From an uncultured Gemmatimonadota bacterium (lineage in GTDB: Bacteria; Gemmatimonadota; Gemmatimonadetes; Longimicrobiales; Gaopeijiaceae), in assembly GCA_938030915.1 (NCBI GenBank), contig CALHIO010000207.1, positions 1-18,929 of the forward strand: a DNA stretch of 18,929 nucleotides, written 5' to 3'. Of the stretch, positions 6,880-15,788 are shown piece by piece (positions within the stretch are counted from its first letter, which is position 1; the number at the start of each line of letters is the position of its first letter). Under the pieces are notes generated by a model. It saw only the letters and a list, made by a program, of their open reading frames with translations. It was not told the origin of the DNA and searched no databases. The translations under genes and the position numbers were made by a program.

Positions 6880-7376
6880 GCGCGCAGCTTCGCCATCAGG
6901 CGCTCGAGCACAGGAGGCGAAACAAAAGCCGAGACGTCGCCACCCAGGGCCGCCACCTGACGGACGAGGGATGACGAAATGAACGAATTGTTCACCTCGG
7001 GCACGAGGAAGAGCGTCTCGAGATCCGGATTGAGCTCCTGATTCATCTGCGCCATCTGAAGCTCGTACTCGAAGTCCGAGACCGCTCGAAGCCCGCGAAT
7101 GACGAGGTGCGCACCCTGTTCACGCGCAAAATCGACGAGCAGCCCGCTGAAGGATAGAACCTCGATGTGCGACTCCCTCGCGAAGACGGACCGTATGAGC
7201 TCCACCCGCTCCTCGACTTCGAAGAGTCCCTGCTTCGCATGCGTGCTGGTGTGCGCCACGGCGACGATCACCCGATCCGCGACGCGAAGAGCCCGTCGTA
7301 CGATATCCTCATGTCCCCGCGTGATGGGGTCGAACGAACCCGGATAGAGCGCAACGACGGGCGTGGGGCGGGTCAT
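6876..7376 (-). CDS. coaD: Pantetheine-phosphate adenylyltransferase
   Basis: A 166-aa nucleotidyltransferase making dephospho-CoA from 4'-phosphopantetheine and ATP, the penultimate step of CoA synthesis. The N-terminal strand and loop ALYPGSFDPITRGH carry the (T/H)xGH nucleotide motif (TRGH). VIRGLRAVSDFEYELQMAQMN and the ISSSLVR motif near residue 130 are signature CoaD segments. Length is normal. The start is ATG, 15 bases after the rsmD stop, with a weak GGGAA before it. The rsmD-coaD order is common in bacteria and supports both calls. It overlaps pta downstream by 4 nt. Confidence 0.97.
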   Translation of the reverse strand: MTRPTPVVALYPGSFDPITRGHEDIVRRALRVADRVIVAVAHTSTHAKQGLFEVEERVELIRSVFARESHIEVLSFSGLLVDFAREQGAHLVIRGLRAVSDFEYELQMAQMNQELNPDLETLFLVPEVNNSFISSSLVRQVAALGGDVSAFVSPPVLERLMAKLRA

Positions 7377-7391
7377 GGACGTGATTCCCGG

Positions 7392-7910
7392 TCAGGTGGT
7401 GAGGGTCGTGAGAGCGGTGTCACCATAACGCCGAGTCCTCGCGCCCTCGGGCAGCGGAAGTGACTCGCGAACAGGATGCTCCAACCAGAGTTCGTTGGCA
7501 AACGGTTCGTCCACGAATCGCTCCACAAGCGCGACGGCATCACCGCGACCGTACGGCGGGTCCGCCAGAGCGAGATCGAACGGTTCATCGAGCCGTTTCA
7601 GAAAGCGGAAGACGTCGTCGGAGACGATCGTCGTCTCGTTCTCCGCACCCAGCAGCTGCACATTCTGCCGGATCACGCTCAGCGCGCCGCGCGCTCGTTC
7701 CACGAAGACGACGGACGCGGCACCGCGCGACAGGGCTTCCAGACCGAGGGCGCCCGAACCCGCGAACAGGTCGACCACGTGAGCCCCTGCGACGGACCCA
7801 CCCATAGCGGACATCCACGCTTCCCGAACCCGATCGGTCGTTGGCCGCACGTCTCGACCTTTGAGCGGGCGAAGGCCATGTCCCTTCCACCGTCCGGCAA
7901 TGATCCTCAC
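7392..7910 (-). CDS. rsmD: 16S rRNA (guanine(966)-N2)-methyltransferase
   Basis: A 172-aa SAM-dependent enzyme that methylates G966 of 16S rRNA. It begins with the typical VRIIAGRWKGHGL, followed by VRPTTDRVREAW (21-32), SAM motif DLFAGSGALGLEAL (47-60) and catalytic motif ADPPYG (116-121). Eighteen further in-frame codons exist upstream, but they lie inside recJ and are not conserved in type. GTG at 7910 overlaps the recJ stop as GTGA and has GAGG eight bases before it, so I choose it. It stands directly before coaD, the usual partner. Confidence 0.95.
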   Translation of the reverse strand: MRIIAGRWKGHGLRPLKGRDVRPTTDRVREAWMSAMGGSVAGAHVVDLFAGSGALGLEALSRGAASVVFVERARGALSVIRQNVQLLGAENETTIVSDDVFRFLKRLDEPFDLALADPPYGRGDAVALVERFVDEPFANELWLEHPVRESLPLPEGARTRRYGDTALTTLTT

Positions 7911-9655
7911 GAGGCCGGCCTCAGGTCCGCGAGCTTCGCCTGAACACGCGCCTCGCCACGCCATTCATTTCGTTCCAGACGGAAGAGCACGTCCCACGTG
8001 CCGGACCCGAACATCCCGGGATCGAAGCGGTCCGCAAACCCGAAACCGATGGCATCGATGGCGGCGTCCGTCGAACGAAGCTGGGCCTTCAGGTGATGGG
8101 CACCGACGAGTCGCGCGCCCGACACCTCGACCCGGCGTGCACGAAAGAGGGGCCCGGGATTGCCGATCCCGTGCGGCCCCAGATAGGACAGCCAGTGCAC
8201 GAGCTGAAGATCGATCTCACCCAGTTCCACGTCGATATCCGGGCGAAGGACCGGCCGCAGCAGCGGGTCGTCCAGCCGCGTCCGGGCGGCCTCGTTGAAG
8301 GCGGCCCGGAACGCCTCCAGGGCCCCGGGCCGTAGATCCATGCCGGCCGCCTGGCGATGCCCTCCGAATCGCGTGAGGTGCTCGGCACATTCGGCAATCG
8401 CCTCGTACAGATGGAAGCCGGGGACCGAGCGGGCACTTCCACGCCCCCCGTCCCCATCGAGCGCAATCATGACGACGGGGCGATGGATTCGCTCAACGAC
8501 GCGCGAGGCCACGATCCCGATCACACCCGGATGCCAGCCATGGCCCGCCACGACGACGCCGAAGTCCCGATCGGGATCAAAGCGATCCTCGAGATCGTCG
8601 AGCGCCTCCTCGAGCGTGCGTTGATCCTCGTCGCGGCGCTCCCGGTTCGTTCGGTCGAGTACGGCAGCCAGACGCCCGGATTCCTCGGGATCGTCACTGA
8701 GGAGCAATGCGAGCCCGTCTTCCGAGGCTCCCATCCGGCCGACCGCGTTGATTCGTGGCCCGATCTGATACCCGATCCGCCCGGCCGTCACTCCGTCCGG
8801 TGCGACGTCGGACACCTTCAGGAGAGCCCTCAGGCCCGCCAGCGTGGTATGCGGTACCCGACGGAGGCCGTACGCCACAAGAACGCGATTCTCGCCCTCG
8901 AGCGGCACGAGGTCCGCGATCGTCGCGAGGGCGACGAGATCCAGCATGCCATGAAGCACATCGAGATCCGCGCCGAGTTCTCGTCCCACCAGTTCACCGA
9001 GCCGGAACGCCACCCCTGCTCCGCACAATCCCTTGAACGGGTATGCACAGTCGGACCGCTGCGGGTTGACCACCGCCAGGGCTACGGGCAGCTCGCCGCC
9101 GACGGTGTGATGGTCGGTGACGATCACGTCGATACCGCCATCCATCGCTGCGGCCACCGTATCGTGTGCCATGGTGCCGCAATCCACGGTGATGACGAGC
9201 GTCGCCCCCGCGTCCCGTGCGGCAGCCAGACCATTCGCCGAGAAGTCGTACCCGTCTCGCACCCGATGCGGTACGAACGGTATGGCGGTCGCGCCGAGTA
9301 ACCTCAACCAGCGGGTGAGCAGCGCGGTCGCGCAGATGCCATCGACGTCGTAGTCACCGTGAATGAAGATCCGCTCACCGTCGCGGACCGCCCGAGCGAC
9401 ACGGGCGGCGGCGGCGGTGCCACCAGCCAGCCGTTCGGGATCGGATAGCTGATCGAGTCGAGGACGCAGGAAGCGCTTGGCTTCCTCAGCCTCTCCCTGT
9501 CCGCGAGCGGAGAGGATCGCGCACACGGCTTCGGGGAGTCGGAGTGCGTCCACGAGGGCACGCACCCGTGCGGCATCGGGGGCGGCAGGGTCTTCCCACC
9601 GCGGATTCGGCGGCCGCAGGCGGGTCTCCCGATGACCCTGGCCCGCCGAACTCAC
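7907..9655 (-). CDS. recJ: Single-stranded-DNA-specific 5'-3' exonuclease RecJ
   Basis: A 582-aa DHH-family nuclease, full length for RecJ. It degrades single-stranded DNA from 5' ends in RecF-pathway recombination, mismatch repair and base excision repair. Metal-binding motifs are HGDYDVDG (99-106), TVDCGT (156-161) and VTDHHTVG (179-186, the DHH motif). Further on are the RINAVGRMG segment, the DHHA1 region with HPGVIGIVASR and GRGSARS, GGHRQAAGM, and a C-terminal OB-like part. The start is GTG at 9655, overlapping the stop of the zinc-ribbon gene as GTGA; the GAGGAGGAG glutamate codons ending that gene may also serve as the ribosome binding site. It neighbours dnaG and mutS2, in keeping with a DNA maintenance operon. 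Confidence 0.97.
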   Translation of the reverse strand: MSSAGQGHRETRLRPPNPRWEDPAAPDAARVRALVDALRLPEAVCAILSARGQGEAEEAKRFLRPRLDQLSDPERLAGGTAAAARVARAVRDGERIFIHGDYDVDGICATALLTRWLRLLGATAIPFVPHRVRDGYDFSANGLAAARDAGATLVITVDCGTMAHDTVAAAMDGGIDVIVTDHHTVGGELPVALAVVNPQRSDCAYPFKGLCGAGVAFRLGELVGRELGADLDVLHGMLDLVALATIADLVPLEGENRVLVAYGLRRVPHTTLAGLRALLKVSDVAPDGVTAGRIGYQIGPRINAVGRMGASEDGLALLLSDDPEESGRLAAVLDRTNRERRDEDQRTLEEALDDLEDRFDPDRDFGVVVAGHGWHPGVIGIVASRVVERIHRPVVMIALDGDGGRGSARSVPGFHLYEAIAECAEHLTRFGGHRQAAGMDLRPGALEAFRAAFNEAARTRLDDPLLRPVLRPDIDVELGEIDLQLVHWLSYLGPHGIGNPGPLFRARRVEVSGARLVGAHHLKAQLRSTDAAIDAIGFGFADRFDPGMFGSGTWDVLFRLERNEWRGEARVQAKLADLRPAS

Positions 9656-10503
9656 TCCTCCTCGTCGCCTCCGTCGGCGTCGGCGGCCCCATCGTCGTCC
9701 GAGAGATCTTCCGACGCTGCGTCGTCACCGGCCGGGGCCTCCGCCTCTTCCGAGGCTGGAGCCTCGGCCGATGCCTCAGCCGACTCGTCGACCGGCTCCG
9801 GCGAGGCGAGGATCACGCCACACGCCTCGCAGCGAATCAGCTGCTCCCCGTGAAGGATCTCGTTCTGGTGCTGGAGCGGAACCATGCCGAAACAGTTCCC
9901 GCACGCACCGTCCCCGGTGAGTTCGGAAATCGCACGACGACGCCCTCCTCCACGGATGGCCTCGTAGATCCGCAACTCCCCGGGATCCATCGCGTTCGTG
10001 AAGCTCTCACGCTCCTTTTCGAGAGACGCGAGTTCCGCACGGATCTGGTCGCGCTCCGCGAGAAGGGCTTCCTTCTTCGGCTCGACCAGCGCGAACGCCT
10101 CGTTGAATGCTTCCTCGAGTTCGCTGACGCGCTCCTCCCCCTTTCGCACCTGGTCGATCAGGGTCAGAGCCTCGGTCTCGTCATTCTCAAGCGCGCGCTT
10201 CACCATCTCCAGCTCGGTGGTGACCGCAGACTCCTCACGGAGGTTGCGAACGGATCCGAGACGCTCTTCGAGCTTCCGAATCCGATCACGACGTTCCTCG
10301 GAAGAGGTCTCGAGGCGTCGAGCCTCGAGCTTCATCTCCTTCACGCGCGTACGGCTCGTTCCGAGTTCTCCTTCGAGGATGAGCGCGGGTTCTTCGACCT
10401 CCTCGAACAAGGGATCGAAGCCGACGATCCGATCGCGGGCATCGAGGATGCTCACGTCGAGCTTCTGAAGTTCCTTCAGTGCGGTCCGCCGCTGCTGCGT
10501 CAT
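9652..10503 (-). CDS. Coiled-coil protein with C4-type zinc ribbon (zf-RING_7-like)
   Basis: A 283-aa protein with three parts. Residues 1-170 are mostly charged helix with heptad-like spacing, predicted coiled coil. Residues 195-232 form a zinc ribbon with CGNC (Cys201, Cys204) and CEAC (Cys225, Cys228), the layout of the C4 zinc ribbon family often placed near DNA replication genes. Residues 234-283 are an acidic tail rich in Ala, Glu, Asp and Ser. Members of this family are widespread but poorly characterised, and I do not assign a reaction. It is tightly coupled on both sides: ATGA overlap with dnaG upstream and GTGA overlap with recJ downstream. This suggests a role in nucleic acid transactions with primase or RecJ (inference). 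No signal peptide or membrane helix is seen. Confidence 0.88.
   Translation of the reverse strand: MTQQRRTALKELQKLDVSILDARDRIVGFDPLFEEVEEPALILEGELGTSRTRVKEMKLEARRLETSSEERRDRIRKLEERLGSVRNLREESAVTTELEMVKRALENDETEALTLIDQVRKGEERVSELEEAFNEAFALVEPKKEALLAERDQIRAELASLEKERESFTNAMDPGELRIYEAIRGGGRRRAISELTGDGACGNCFGMVPLQHQNEILHGEQLIRCEACGVILASPEPVDESAEASAEAPASEEAEAPAGDDAASEDLSDDDGAADADGGDEEE
9655..9804 (-). repeat. Low-complexity acidic tail coding segment
   Basis: The last 50 codons of the zinc-ribbon protein encode almost only Ala, Glu, Asp, Ser, Pro and Gly, with several near-repeats of Ala-Glu-Ala and Asp-Asp. The DNA is correspondingly repetitive in GCC/GAG/GAC-type codons. Such tails vary in length between close relatives. 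Confidence 0.6.
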
Positions 10504-12317
10504 CTCGTCGTTTCGTTCGGGTTTCTTTCGATCGGGCGCCGGCGCGTCGCCGACACCCAGTAGTTCTCGTCCAGCTCTCGAATCTCGGCCGCGAGGCGCG
10601 ACTTCTGCGCCACCAGCTCGAGCTTCTCTTCCTCGCTCCGTGACCCCTCGATTCGAGCCTGCAGATCCTGCGCGCGTCTGTGCAGCGCCGCAACGCGGAT
10701 CCGCGTGACCGCCTTCGAAAAGATCTCGGTGCCGTGCGCGAGTTCCGCCGGATCCACGAGAATCTCATGGAATCTCTGGGATGCGACAGGATCCATCGAC
10801 GGCGGTGGAGTGCGCGTCTCCGGATCAGCGAGAAGCGCCTCAAAGATGGCCCGGTGGTACGGATCGTCAAAGTCCTGGGCCGAGATCACTTCTGCGGCAC
10901 GCTCGACCCACTCCACCCCGCGCACCATGACCTTGAGGAGATGGCGCTCGGCACCGCCCCGCAGGCTTCGCGGCTTGGGCGGAAGCGCGGGAGCGCGACG
11001 GTCGCCTCCGGACGTGGCCCGTACGCGGGGCGCCTTCTTCATATCCTGACGAAGCGTATCGGGCAGAACTCCCGTCTTCGCTGCGACCTGCCCCACGTAG
11101 ATATCCTGGAGTGTCTGGTCTCTCACCGCCCGCAACGTCGGGAGGAGTCGATCGACGGCCAGCCGTCTCCGGTCGATGGACGAGAAGTAATTCTTCTCTT
11201 CGAGGATCTGCAGTTTACGCTCCATCACGTCGATGGAGTCCTTCAGCAACGCTCTCATCGCATCCGCACCGTGGGCGCGGACGTAGGTGTCGGGATCTTC
11301 TCCCGCGGGGAACGTCACGACCGATGGGTGGATATCCGCTTCGAGCAGGACATCTCCGTTCTTGAACGTGGCTTTCAGTCCCGCCGTATCCGAGTCGTAG
11401 AGCAGCTGAGCCCGGTCGGTATAGCGGGCCAGGAGCTGGGCCTGCTCCGGAGTCAGCGCCGTGCCCAGCGGGGCGACCACGTGTTCGAAGCCGGCGGCCG
11501 CGAGTGAAACGGCATCCATGTACCCCTCGACGACCAGCGCCTCGCCTTCCCGCCGGATCGGGTTCTTCGCCCGAGACAGTCCGTACAGGTTGCGGCCCTT
11601 CTCGTAGATCGGGCTTTCGGGTGAGTTGATGTATTTGGGGCCGTCTCCCGAGGTGGTCTCCAGGATACGGCCACCGAAGGCAAGCACTTTCCCGCTCACG
11701 TTCTTGATCGGGAACATCACGCGGCCACGGAATCCGTCGTACGGCTCCTTGCTCCGCTCGGATTGCTTCAGCAGCCCCAGGTTGAGCATGAGGTCTTCGT
11801 CGAAGCCGTGCTTGACCGCCGCGTCCCGAAACGCCCTCCACTCGTCTGGTGCGTACCCGAGCTCGAAGCGCTCTGCGACGTCCGCGTCGATTCCCCGGGC
11901 CAAGAGGTACTCCCGAGCCTCTCGACCGACCGTCTCATCGAGCAGCTGCTCCCGAAACCAGCTCTGAGCGAACCCGGTGATTTCATAATAGGGTCGGTTG
12001 GGATCCTCCTCCGGCTTGCGGCCGCGGACCTCTTCGACCTCAACGCCTGCGCGCCCCGCGACGTACTTCACCGCCTCGACGAAGTCCATGCCCTGCCGTT
12101 CCATGACGAAGTCGAAAACGCTGCCCGCCTTGCCGCACCCGAAGCACTTGTAGAAGCGCTTGTGGGGCACCACGTAGAAGCTCGGCGTCTTCTCGTCGTG
12201 GAAGGGACAGTTCGCCTTGAACTCGCGGCCGGCCTTCTTGAGCGGCACGACCTCACCGATGATCTCCACGATGTCGGCGCGGTCCCGGACCTCGTCGATG
12301 ATGTGATCCGGGATCAT
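10500..12317 (-). CDS. dnaG: DNA primase
   Basis: A 605-aa primase that makes RNA primers at the replication fork. The CHC2 zinc-binding domain shows Cys37, His40 (CPFH) and Cys58, Cys61 (CFGC). The polymerase core has FRGRVMFPI (196-204) and KYINSPESPIYEKG (228-241). The TOPRIM metal site has VVEGYMD (Glu264) and LLYDSDTAG (Asp308, Asp310). The remaining C-terminal part would be the helicase-binding domain and ends in a charged helix. Length is normal. The start is ATG, overlapping the mutS2 stop as ATGA. The common partner rpoD does not follow; instead the zinc-ribbon gene and recJ do. Confidence 0.98.
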   Translation of the reverse strand: MIPDHIIDEVRDRADIVEIIGEVVPLKKAGREFKANCPFHDEKTPSFYVVPHKRFYKCFGCGKAGSVFDFVMERQGMDFVEAVKYVAGRAGVEVEEVRGRKPEEDPNRPYYEITGFAQSWFREQLLDETVGREAREYLLARGIDADVAERFELGYAPDEWRAFRDAAVKHGFDEDLMLNLGLLKQSERSKEPYDGFRGRVMFPIKNVSGKVLAFGGRILETTSGDGPKYINSPESPIYEKGRNLYGLSRAKNPIRREGEALVVEGYMDAVSLAAAGFEHVVAPLGTALTPEQAQLLARYTDRAQLLYDSDTAGLKATFKNGDVLLEADIHPSVVTFPAGEDPDTYVRAHGADAMRALLKDSIDVMERKLQILEEKNYFSSIDRRRLAVDRLLPTLRAVRDQTLQDIYVGQVAAKTGVLPDTLRQDMKKAPRVRATSGGDRRAPALPPKPRSLRGGAERHLLKVMVRGVEWVERAAEVISAQDFDDPYHRAIFEALLADPETRTPPPSMDPVASQRFHEILVDPAELAHGTEIFSKAVTRIRVAALHRRAQDLQARIEGSRSEEEKLELVAQKSRLAAEIRELDENYWVSATRRRPIERNPNETTR

Positions 12318-14722
12318 CCGCGCCCCCCGAACGTCGCGACGGTGACTCCGGCGCCGCCCTCGCCCGGCCCCCCCATTCTGTACTCGCGAACCCTGTGGTC
12401 CGTCTTCAGAATCTCGCCAACCCTTTTCCTGAGCGCTCCCGTGCCCATCCCGTGGATGATCCGGAGCTGAGCCAGTTCATCGAGGACAGCCTGGTCGAGC
12501 GCACGCTCAAGCTCGAGGTCCATCTCATCGACGCGAAGCCCCCGAAGGTCCACTTCGAGGCGCGCCTCTGCCGAAGGTGGCCCGTTCCACCCCCTCGCCC
12601 GCTCCTGGGGTGCCGGCCGGGACGGGGCGTCGACCGGCTCCACATCACCGCCCGCGAGCTCGAATCTTAGCGCCCCGACTTCGACGACCACCCGATCGCC
12701 CCGCTGCTCCACGACACGTCCCTTCGCCCCGGTCGAGCGGATGCGTACATGGGCTCCCTCCTCCGCGTCCACCGGGGTCGCGGCTCCAGCGTTTCCGCCG
12801 CGACGTGGAGGTCGGCCCTTCCGCCTGGTCTTCTCTGCCCGCTGACGCTGACGCTCGGCGGATCGCTCCACGCGTTGACGGGCCGCGCGGGCCGCCTCTT
12901 CGAGGTCTCGCCCCTCTTCGGCAGCCGCACGTAACTCCGCAATCACCGACTCGACCTCGGCCCTCGCGTCCATCAGAAGCTGACGCGCATCCGTCCGTGC
13001 CCGGTCCTCGGCGGAGCGCTCCGCCTCGACGAGGGTCTGCTCGCGCGATTCCACGTCCGTGCGCAGCCGATCGGTCCTCGTGCGCTCCAGATCGAGTTCG
13101 TGCAGGAGGCGCTCGACCTCCTGCTCCTGCTCCTCGAGCCGCTCCAGCACGTCCTCCATTCGCGCAGCCCCGCTCTCGCGGTACGACTCCGCGCGATCGA
13201 GGATCTCTCCCGGAAAACCGAGTCGCCGTGCGATCGCGAGTCCGTAGCTGCGTCCGGGCCGGCCTTTCGTGAGCCTGTAGGTGGGCTCCATCCTCGCAGG
13301 GTCGAAGTGCATCGACGCGTTGACGATGCCGCTGCCTTCGGCGTCGAGCTGCTTCAGCTCTCCAAGGTGCGAGGACACAATCGTCGTGGCGCCTCGCTCC
13401 ACGAGCTCTTCGAGCACCGCCCGAGAGAGGGCCGCGCCCTCCGCAGGGTCGGTACCGGTCCCCATCTCGTCGATGAGTACGAGGGAGCGCTCGTCGGCGC
13501 TCGTGACCAGCCCCCGAAGGTTCTCCAGGTGAGCCGAAAAGGTCGACAGGTTGCGGGCGATGGACTGCTCGTCCCCGATGTCCGCAAAGAACGAGGTGAA
13601 GACCGGCAGGCGCGTCCCCGGTCCAACCGGCGGCACCACACCCGACTGCGTCAGGGCCGCGATCAGCCCGGTGGCCTTCAGGAAGACACTCTTTCCCCCC
13701 GTGTTCGGACCCGAGACGACCATGCAGCGTTCGGCCGCGTCGAGTGTCAGGTCGTAGGGGATGACGGGCCCCTCACCGGCCTCGACGAGGAGTGGATGCC
13801 GGGCTTCCCGAAGCGCGAGGAGTGCCGGCGCGGGCCCCTCGATCCCCGGTGGCGCCGCCGCCCATAGAGCCGCCGTCCGCGCCCGCGCATGAAGGGTGTC
13901 GAAGTCCACCAGAGCGTCGAACGCGCCATCCAGCTCATGTCGCCGGGGCGCGAGCCGGGCCGTGAGTTCACCCAGAACCCGACGCACCTCCCGATTCTCC
14001 TCTCGCTCAAGCTCCCGAAGCTGGTTCGTCGCCTCGATTGCGACTGGCGGCTCCATGTACAGCGTCGCACCGGTCTGAGACTCGTCGTGCACGATGCCTC
14101 CGACCTCCCCCTTTCCCTCGCGACGTACCGGGATGACGAAGCGCCCGTCGCGGATCGTCACCGACGCGTCCGGCACCACGAAGCGTTCGGACAGATTCGA
14201 GAGAAACGACTCCAACCGCTTCACGATCCGGTTCTGAGCCCCGTTCAGTCGGTCACGGACGCGGCGGAGGTCCGGCGACGCAGTCGAGAGCACGGAGCCG
14301 TCCTCATCGACCGAGCGTTCGATGACCTGGACCAGATCCCGATCCGCGATCAGACGCTCCCGGATCATCCCGAGCGCCGAGAGATCCTGGTCGACGGTGT
14401 CCAGCTGGCGTGCGACCGCGTCCGACGTGGCCAGAAGCTGACCGATCCTGAAGACGCCCAACGGCTCCAGCACCGCACCCTCGACGCTCAGCTGCGGCAA
14501 GACGTCCTCGAGATCCGGGATCGGCCCCGGCGCCCACTGCGGGGCCGCGTCGACCAATCGCATGGCGGCAGCCACGCGATCCAACTCCCGAGCGACCGCA
14601 TCCGCCTCGTGGCGCGGGCGCATCGCGAGGATCCTCCGACGACCCGCCGTACTCGACGCGCGTGCGGCCACCCGCTCGAGGACGCGCTCGAACTCGAGTA
14701 CCCCGAGCGCGTGGTCGGTCAT
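12314..14722 (-). CDS. mutS2: Endonuclease/ATPase MutS2 with Smr domain
   Basis: An 802-aa member of the MutS2 family, slightly longer than usual. Known roles of the family include suppression of homologous recombination and rescue of stalled, collided ribosomes. The N-terminal core and lever regions are followed by the ATPase: Walker A GPNTGGKS (338-345), ST(F)SAHLENL (393-402), Walker B LVLIDEMGTGTDP (414-426) and SHLGEL (451-456). A long charged coiled coil (about 510-640), a basic linker, a KOW-like segment (GAHVRIRSTGAKG) and a C-terminal Smr domain follow, with DLRG (725-728) and HGMGTGALR (757-765). The frame is open upstream, but that part lies inside the YqeY gene. ATG at 14722, ten bases after its stop, precedes the typical N-terminus. 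A glycine-rich tail ends the protein. Confidence 0.96.
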   Translation of the reverse strand: MTDHALGVLEFERVLERVAARASSTAGRRRILAMRPRHEADAVARELDRVAAAMRLVDAAPQWAPGPIPDLEDVLPQLSVEGAVLEPLGVFRIGQLLATSDAVARQLDTVDQDLSALGMIRERLIADRDLVQVIERSVDEDGSVLSTASPDLRRVRDRLNGAQNRIVKRLESFLSNLSERFVVPDASVTIRDGRFVIPVRREGKGEVGGIVHDESQTGATLYMEPPVAIEATNQLRELEREENREVRRVLGELTARLAPRRHELDGAFDALVDFDTLHARARTAALWAAAPPGIEGPAPALLALREARHPLLVEAGEGPVIPYDLTLDAAERCMVVSGPNTGGKSVFLKATGLIAALTQSGVVPPVGPGTRLPVFTSFFADIGDEQSIARNLSTFSAHLENLRGLVTSADERSLVLIDEMGTGTDPAEGAALSRAVLEELVERGATTIVSSHLGELKQLDAEGSGIVNASMHFDPARMEPTYRLTKGRPGRSYGLAIARRLGFPGEILDRAESYRESGAARMEDVLERLEEQEQEVERLLHELDLERTRTDRLRTDVESREQTLVEAERSAEDRARTDARQLLMDARAEVESVIAELRAAAEEGRDLEEAARAARQRVERSAERQRQRAEKTRRKGRPPRRGGNAGAATPVDAEEGAHVRIRSTGAKGRVVEQRGDRVVVEVGALRFELAGGDVEPVDAPSRPAPQERARGWNGPPSAEARLEVDLRGLRVDEMDLELERALDQAVLDELAQLRIIHGMGTGALRKRVGEILKTDHRVREYRMGGPGEGGAGVTVATFGGRG

Positions 14723-14732
14723 CGGTCGAACA

Positions 14733-15173
14733 TCAGGAGCCGAGTTCCTCCCGGACGATCCGGTTGGCTTCCTTCCCATCGAAGCGTCCGCGGATACGCG
14801 GCATGACCTGGCCCATGAGCGGTCCCATCTGGTCGACTCCGGAGTCGATGATCTCACGGATGATCGCCCGAACCTCGTCCTCACTCATCCCCTCCGGCAG
14901 ATACTCGGAGAGAACCTCGGCCTGCGCGTCTTCCTGATCCGCCAGCTCGCCACGACCGGCGGACCGCATCTGTTCCGAGGCGTCGCGGCGCTGCTTGATC
15001 GCCTTGCTGACGACCTGGACCACACCCTCGTCGTCCACGTCCCCGCGCGCGTCGATCTCCTTGTTCTTGATGTCGGCGAGAAGGGTCGACAGGACGAGCG
15101 TGCGCAGTTTGTCCCGACCCTTGCGAGCGTGATTCAGGTCGGTCTGGATGCGGTCTTTGAGTGCGCTGGACAC
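14733..15173 (-). CDS. GatB/YqeY-domain protein
   Basis: A 146-aa protein of the YqeY family, related to the C-terminal tail domain of the amidotransferase subunit GatB. Its role is uncertain; a link to tRNA-dependent amidation or tRNA binding has been suggested for the domain. Typical features are the N-terminal LKDRIQTDLNHARKGRDK helix, LADIKNKEID, EYLPEGMSEDEV and the end segment GPLMGQVMPRIRGRFDG. Length is standard. The start is GTG with no clear Shine-Dalgarno. In many genomes yqeY follows rpsU (ribosomal protein S21); here only 110 bp separate it from the HIT gene, too short for rpsU, and I see no such gene. It lies ten bases ahead of mutS2 and probably shares its transcript. Confidence 0.93.
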   Translation of the reverse strand: MSSALKDRIQTDLNHARKGRDKLRTLVLSTLLADIKNKEIDARGDVDDEGVVQVVSKAIKQRRDASEQMRSAGRGELADQEDAQAEVLSEYLPEGMSEDEVRAIIREIIDSGVDQMGPLMGQVMPRIRGRFDGKEANRIVREELGS

Positions 15174-15283
15174 GATACGCGGGGATTGGGGCTTCGGTTC
15201 TCGTTCGGGGGACGCAGAAGCTACCGTGGTGGGTCGGCCGCATCAACGCAGGTCGGTCACGAACGGCAGCGCTCCCCGGGCCA

Positions 15284-15640
15284 TCAACCCGGCGGCCACG
15301 TCAGCGCACGCCCGCCGAGAACATGTGCATGCACGTGCATAACCTCCTGCCCACCGTCCGCCCCCGTGTTCAGCACCGTCCGAAAACCGGAGTCCGAGAG
15401 GCCCTCCTTCGCCGCAACGTCTCTTGCCGCCAGCATGAGCTCTCCGAGGAGCGGTCCGTCGTCATCTCCGGCGTCCCCGAGAGACGACATATGGTCCCGC
15501 GGGATCACGAGCACATGCACCGGCGCCTTCGGGGCGATATCGCGAAACGCGATCGTTCGTTCGGTCTCGTGGACGACATCAGACGGGATTTCACCGGCGA
15601 CGATGCGACAGAAGAGACAGTTCGGGTCGTGCACGGACAT
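15284..15640 (-). CDS. HIT-family (histidine triad, HinT-like) nucleotide-binding protein
   Basis: A 118-aa HIT protein of the HinT branch, purine nucleoside phosphoramidases or related hydrolases. CLFC (8-11) with His50 fits the zinc site of HinT proteins. RDIAPKAPVHVLVIPRDH (33-50) and the triad region HVHAHVLGGR (102-111), with the HxHxH core, are canonical, and it ends in the usual WPPG. The ATG at 15640 touches a GGAGG sequence with no spacing, while an in-frame GTG two codons later (15634) has ideal six-base spacing; the protein may therefore start there (116 aa). It is divergent from the plus-strand gene and followed by yqeY after 110 bp. Confidence 0.95.
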   Translation of the reverse strand: MSVHDPNCLFCRIVAGEIPSDVVHETERTIAFRDIAPKAPVHVLVIPRDHMSSLGDAGDDDGPLLGELMLAARDVAAKEGLSDSGFRTVLNTGADGGQEVMHVHAHVLGGRALTWPPG

Positions 15641-15788
15641 CCTCCGGAACGGGGGTTCGAAGGACGGTACGGATCCGTTCCTGCGGTGTCCACGACTCGG
15701 GATGAATTGGCCGGTCCAGACATGGCTGCGCCCGACCCGCCTCCCGAATTTGGCCCTTCTATCGCCACACGAGGCTACGGAGGTGTTG

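Noticed and set aside
13100..13867. Plus-strand frame of 255 codons opposite mutS2, and similar ones opposite dnaG and rex
   Set aside because: They lie entirely inside well-supported genes, have no convincing ribosome binding site and give Arg/Pro/Gly-rich low-information proteins.
15174..15283. Possible rpsU (ribosomal S21) between the HIT gene and yqeY
   Set aside because: The gap is 110 bp, too short for S21, and no lysine/arginine-rich S21-like frame is present.
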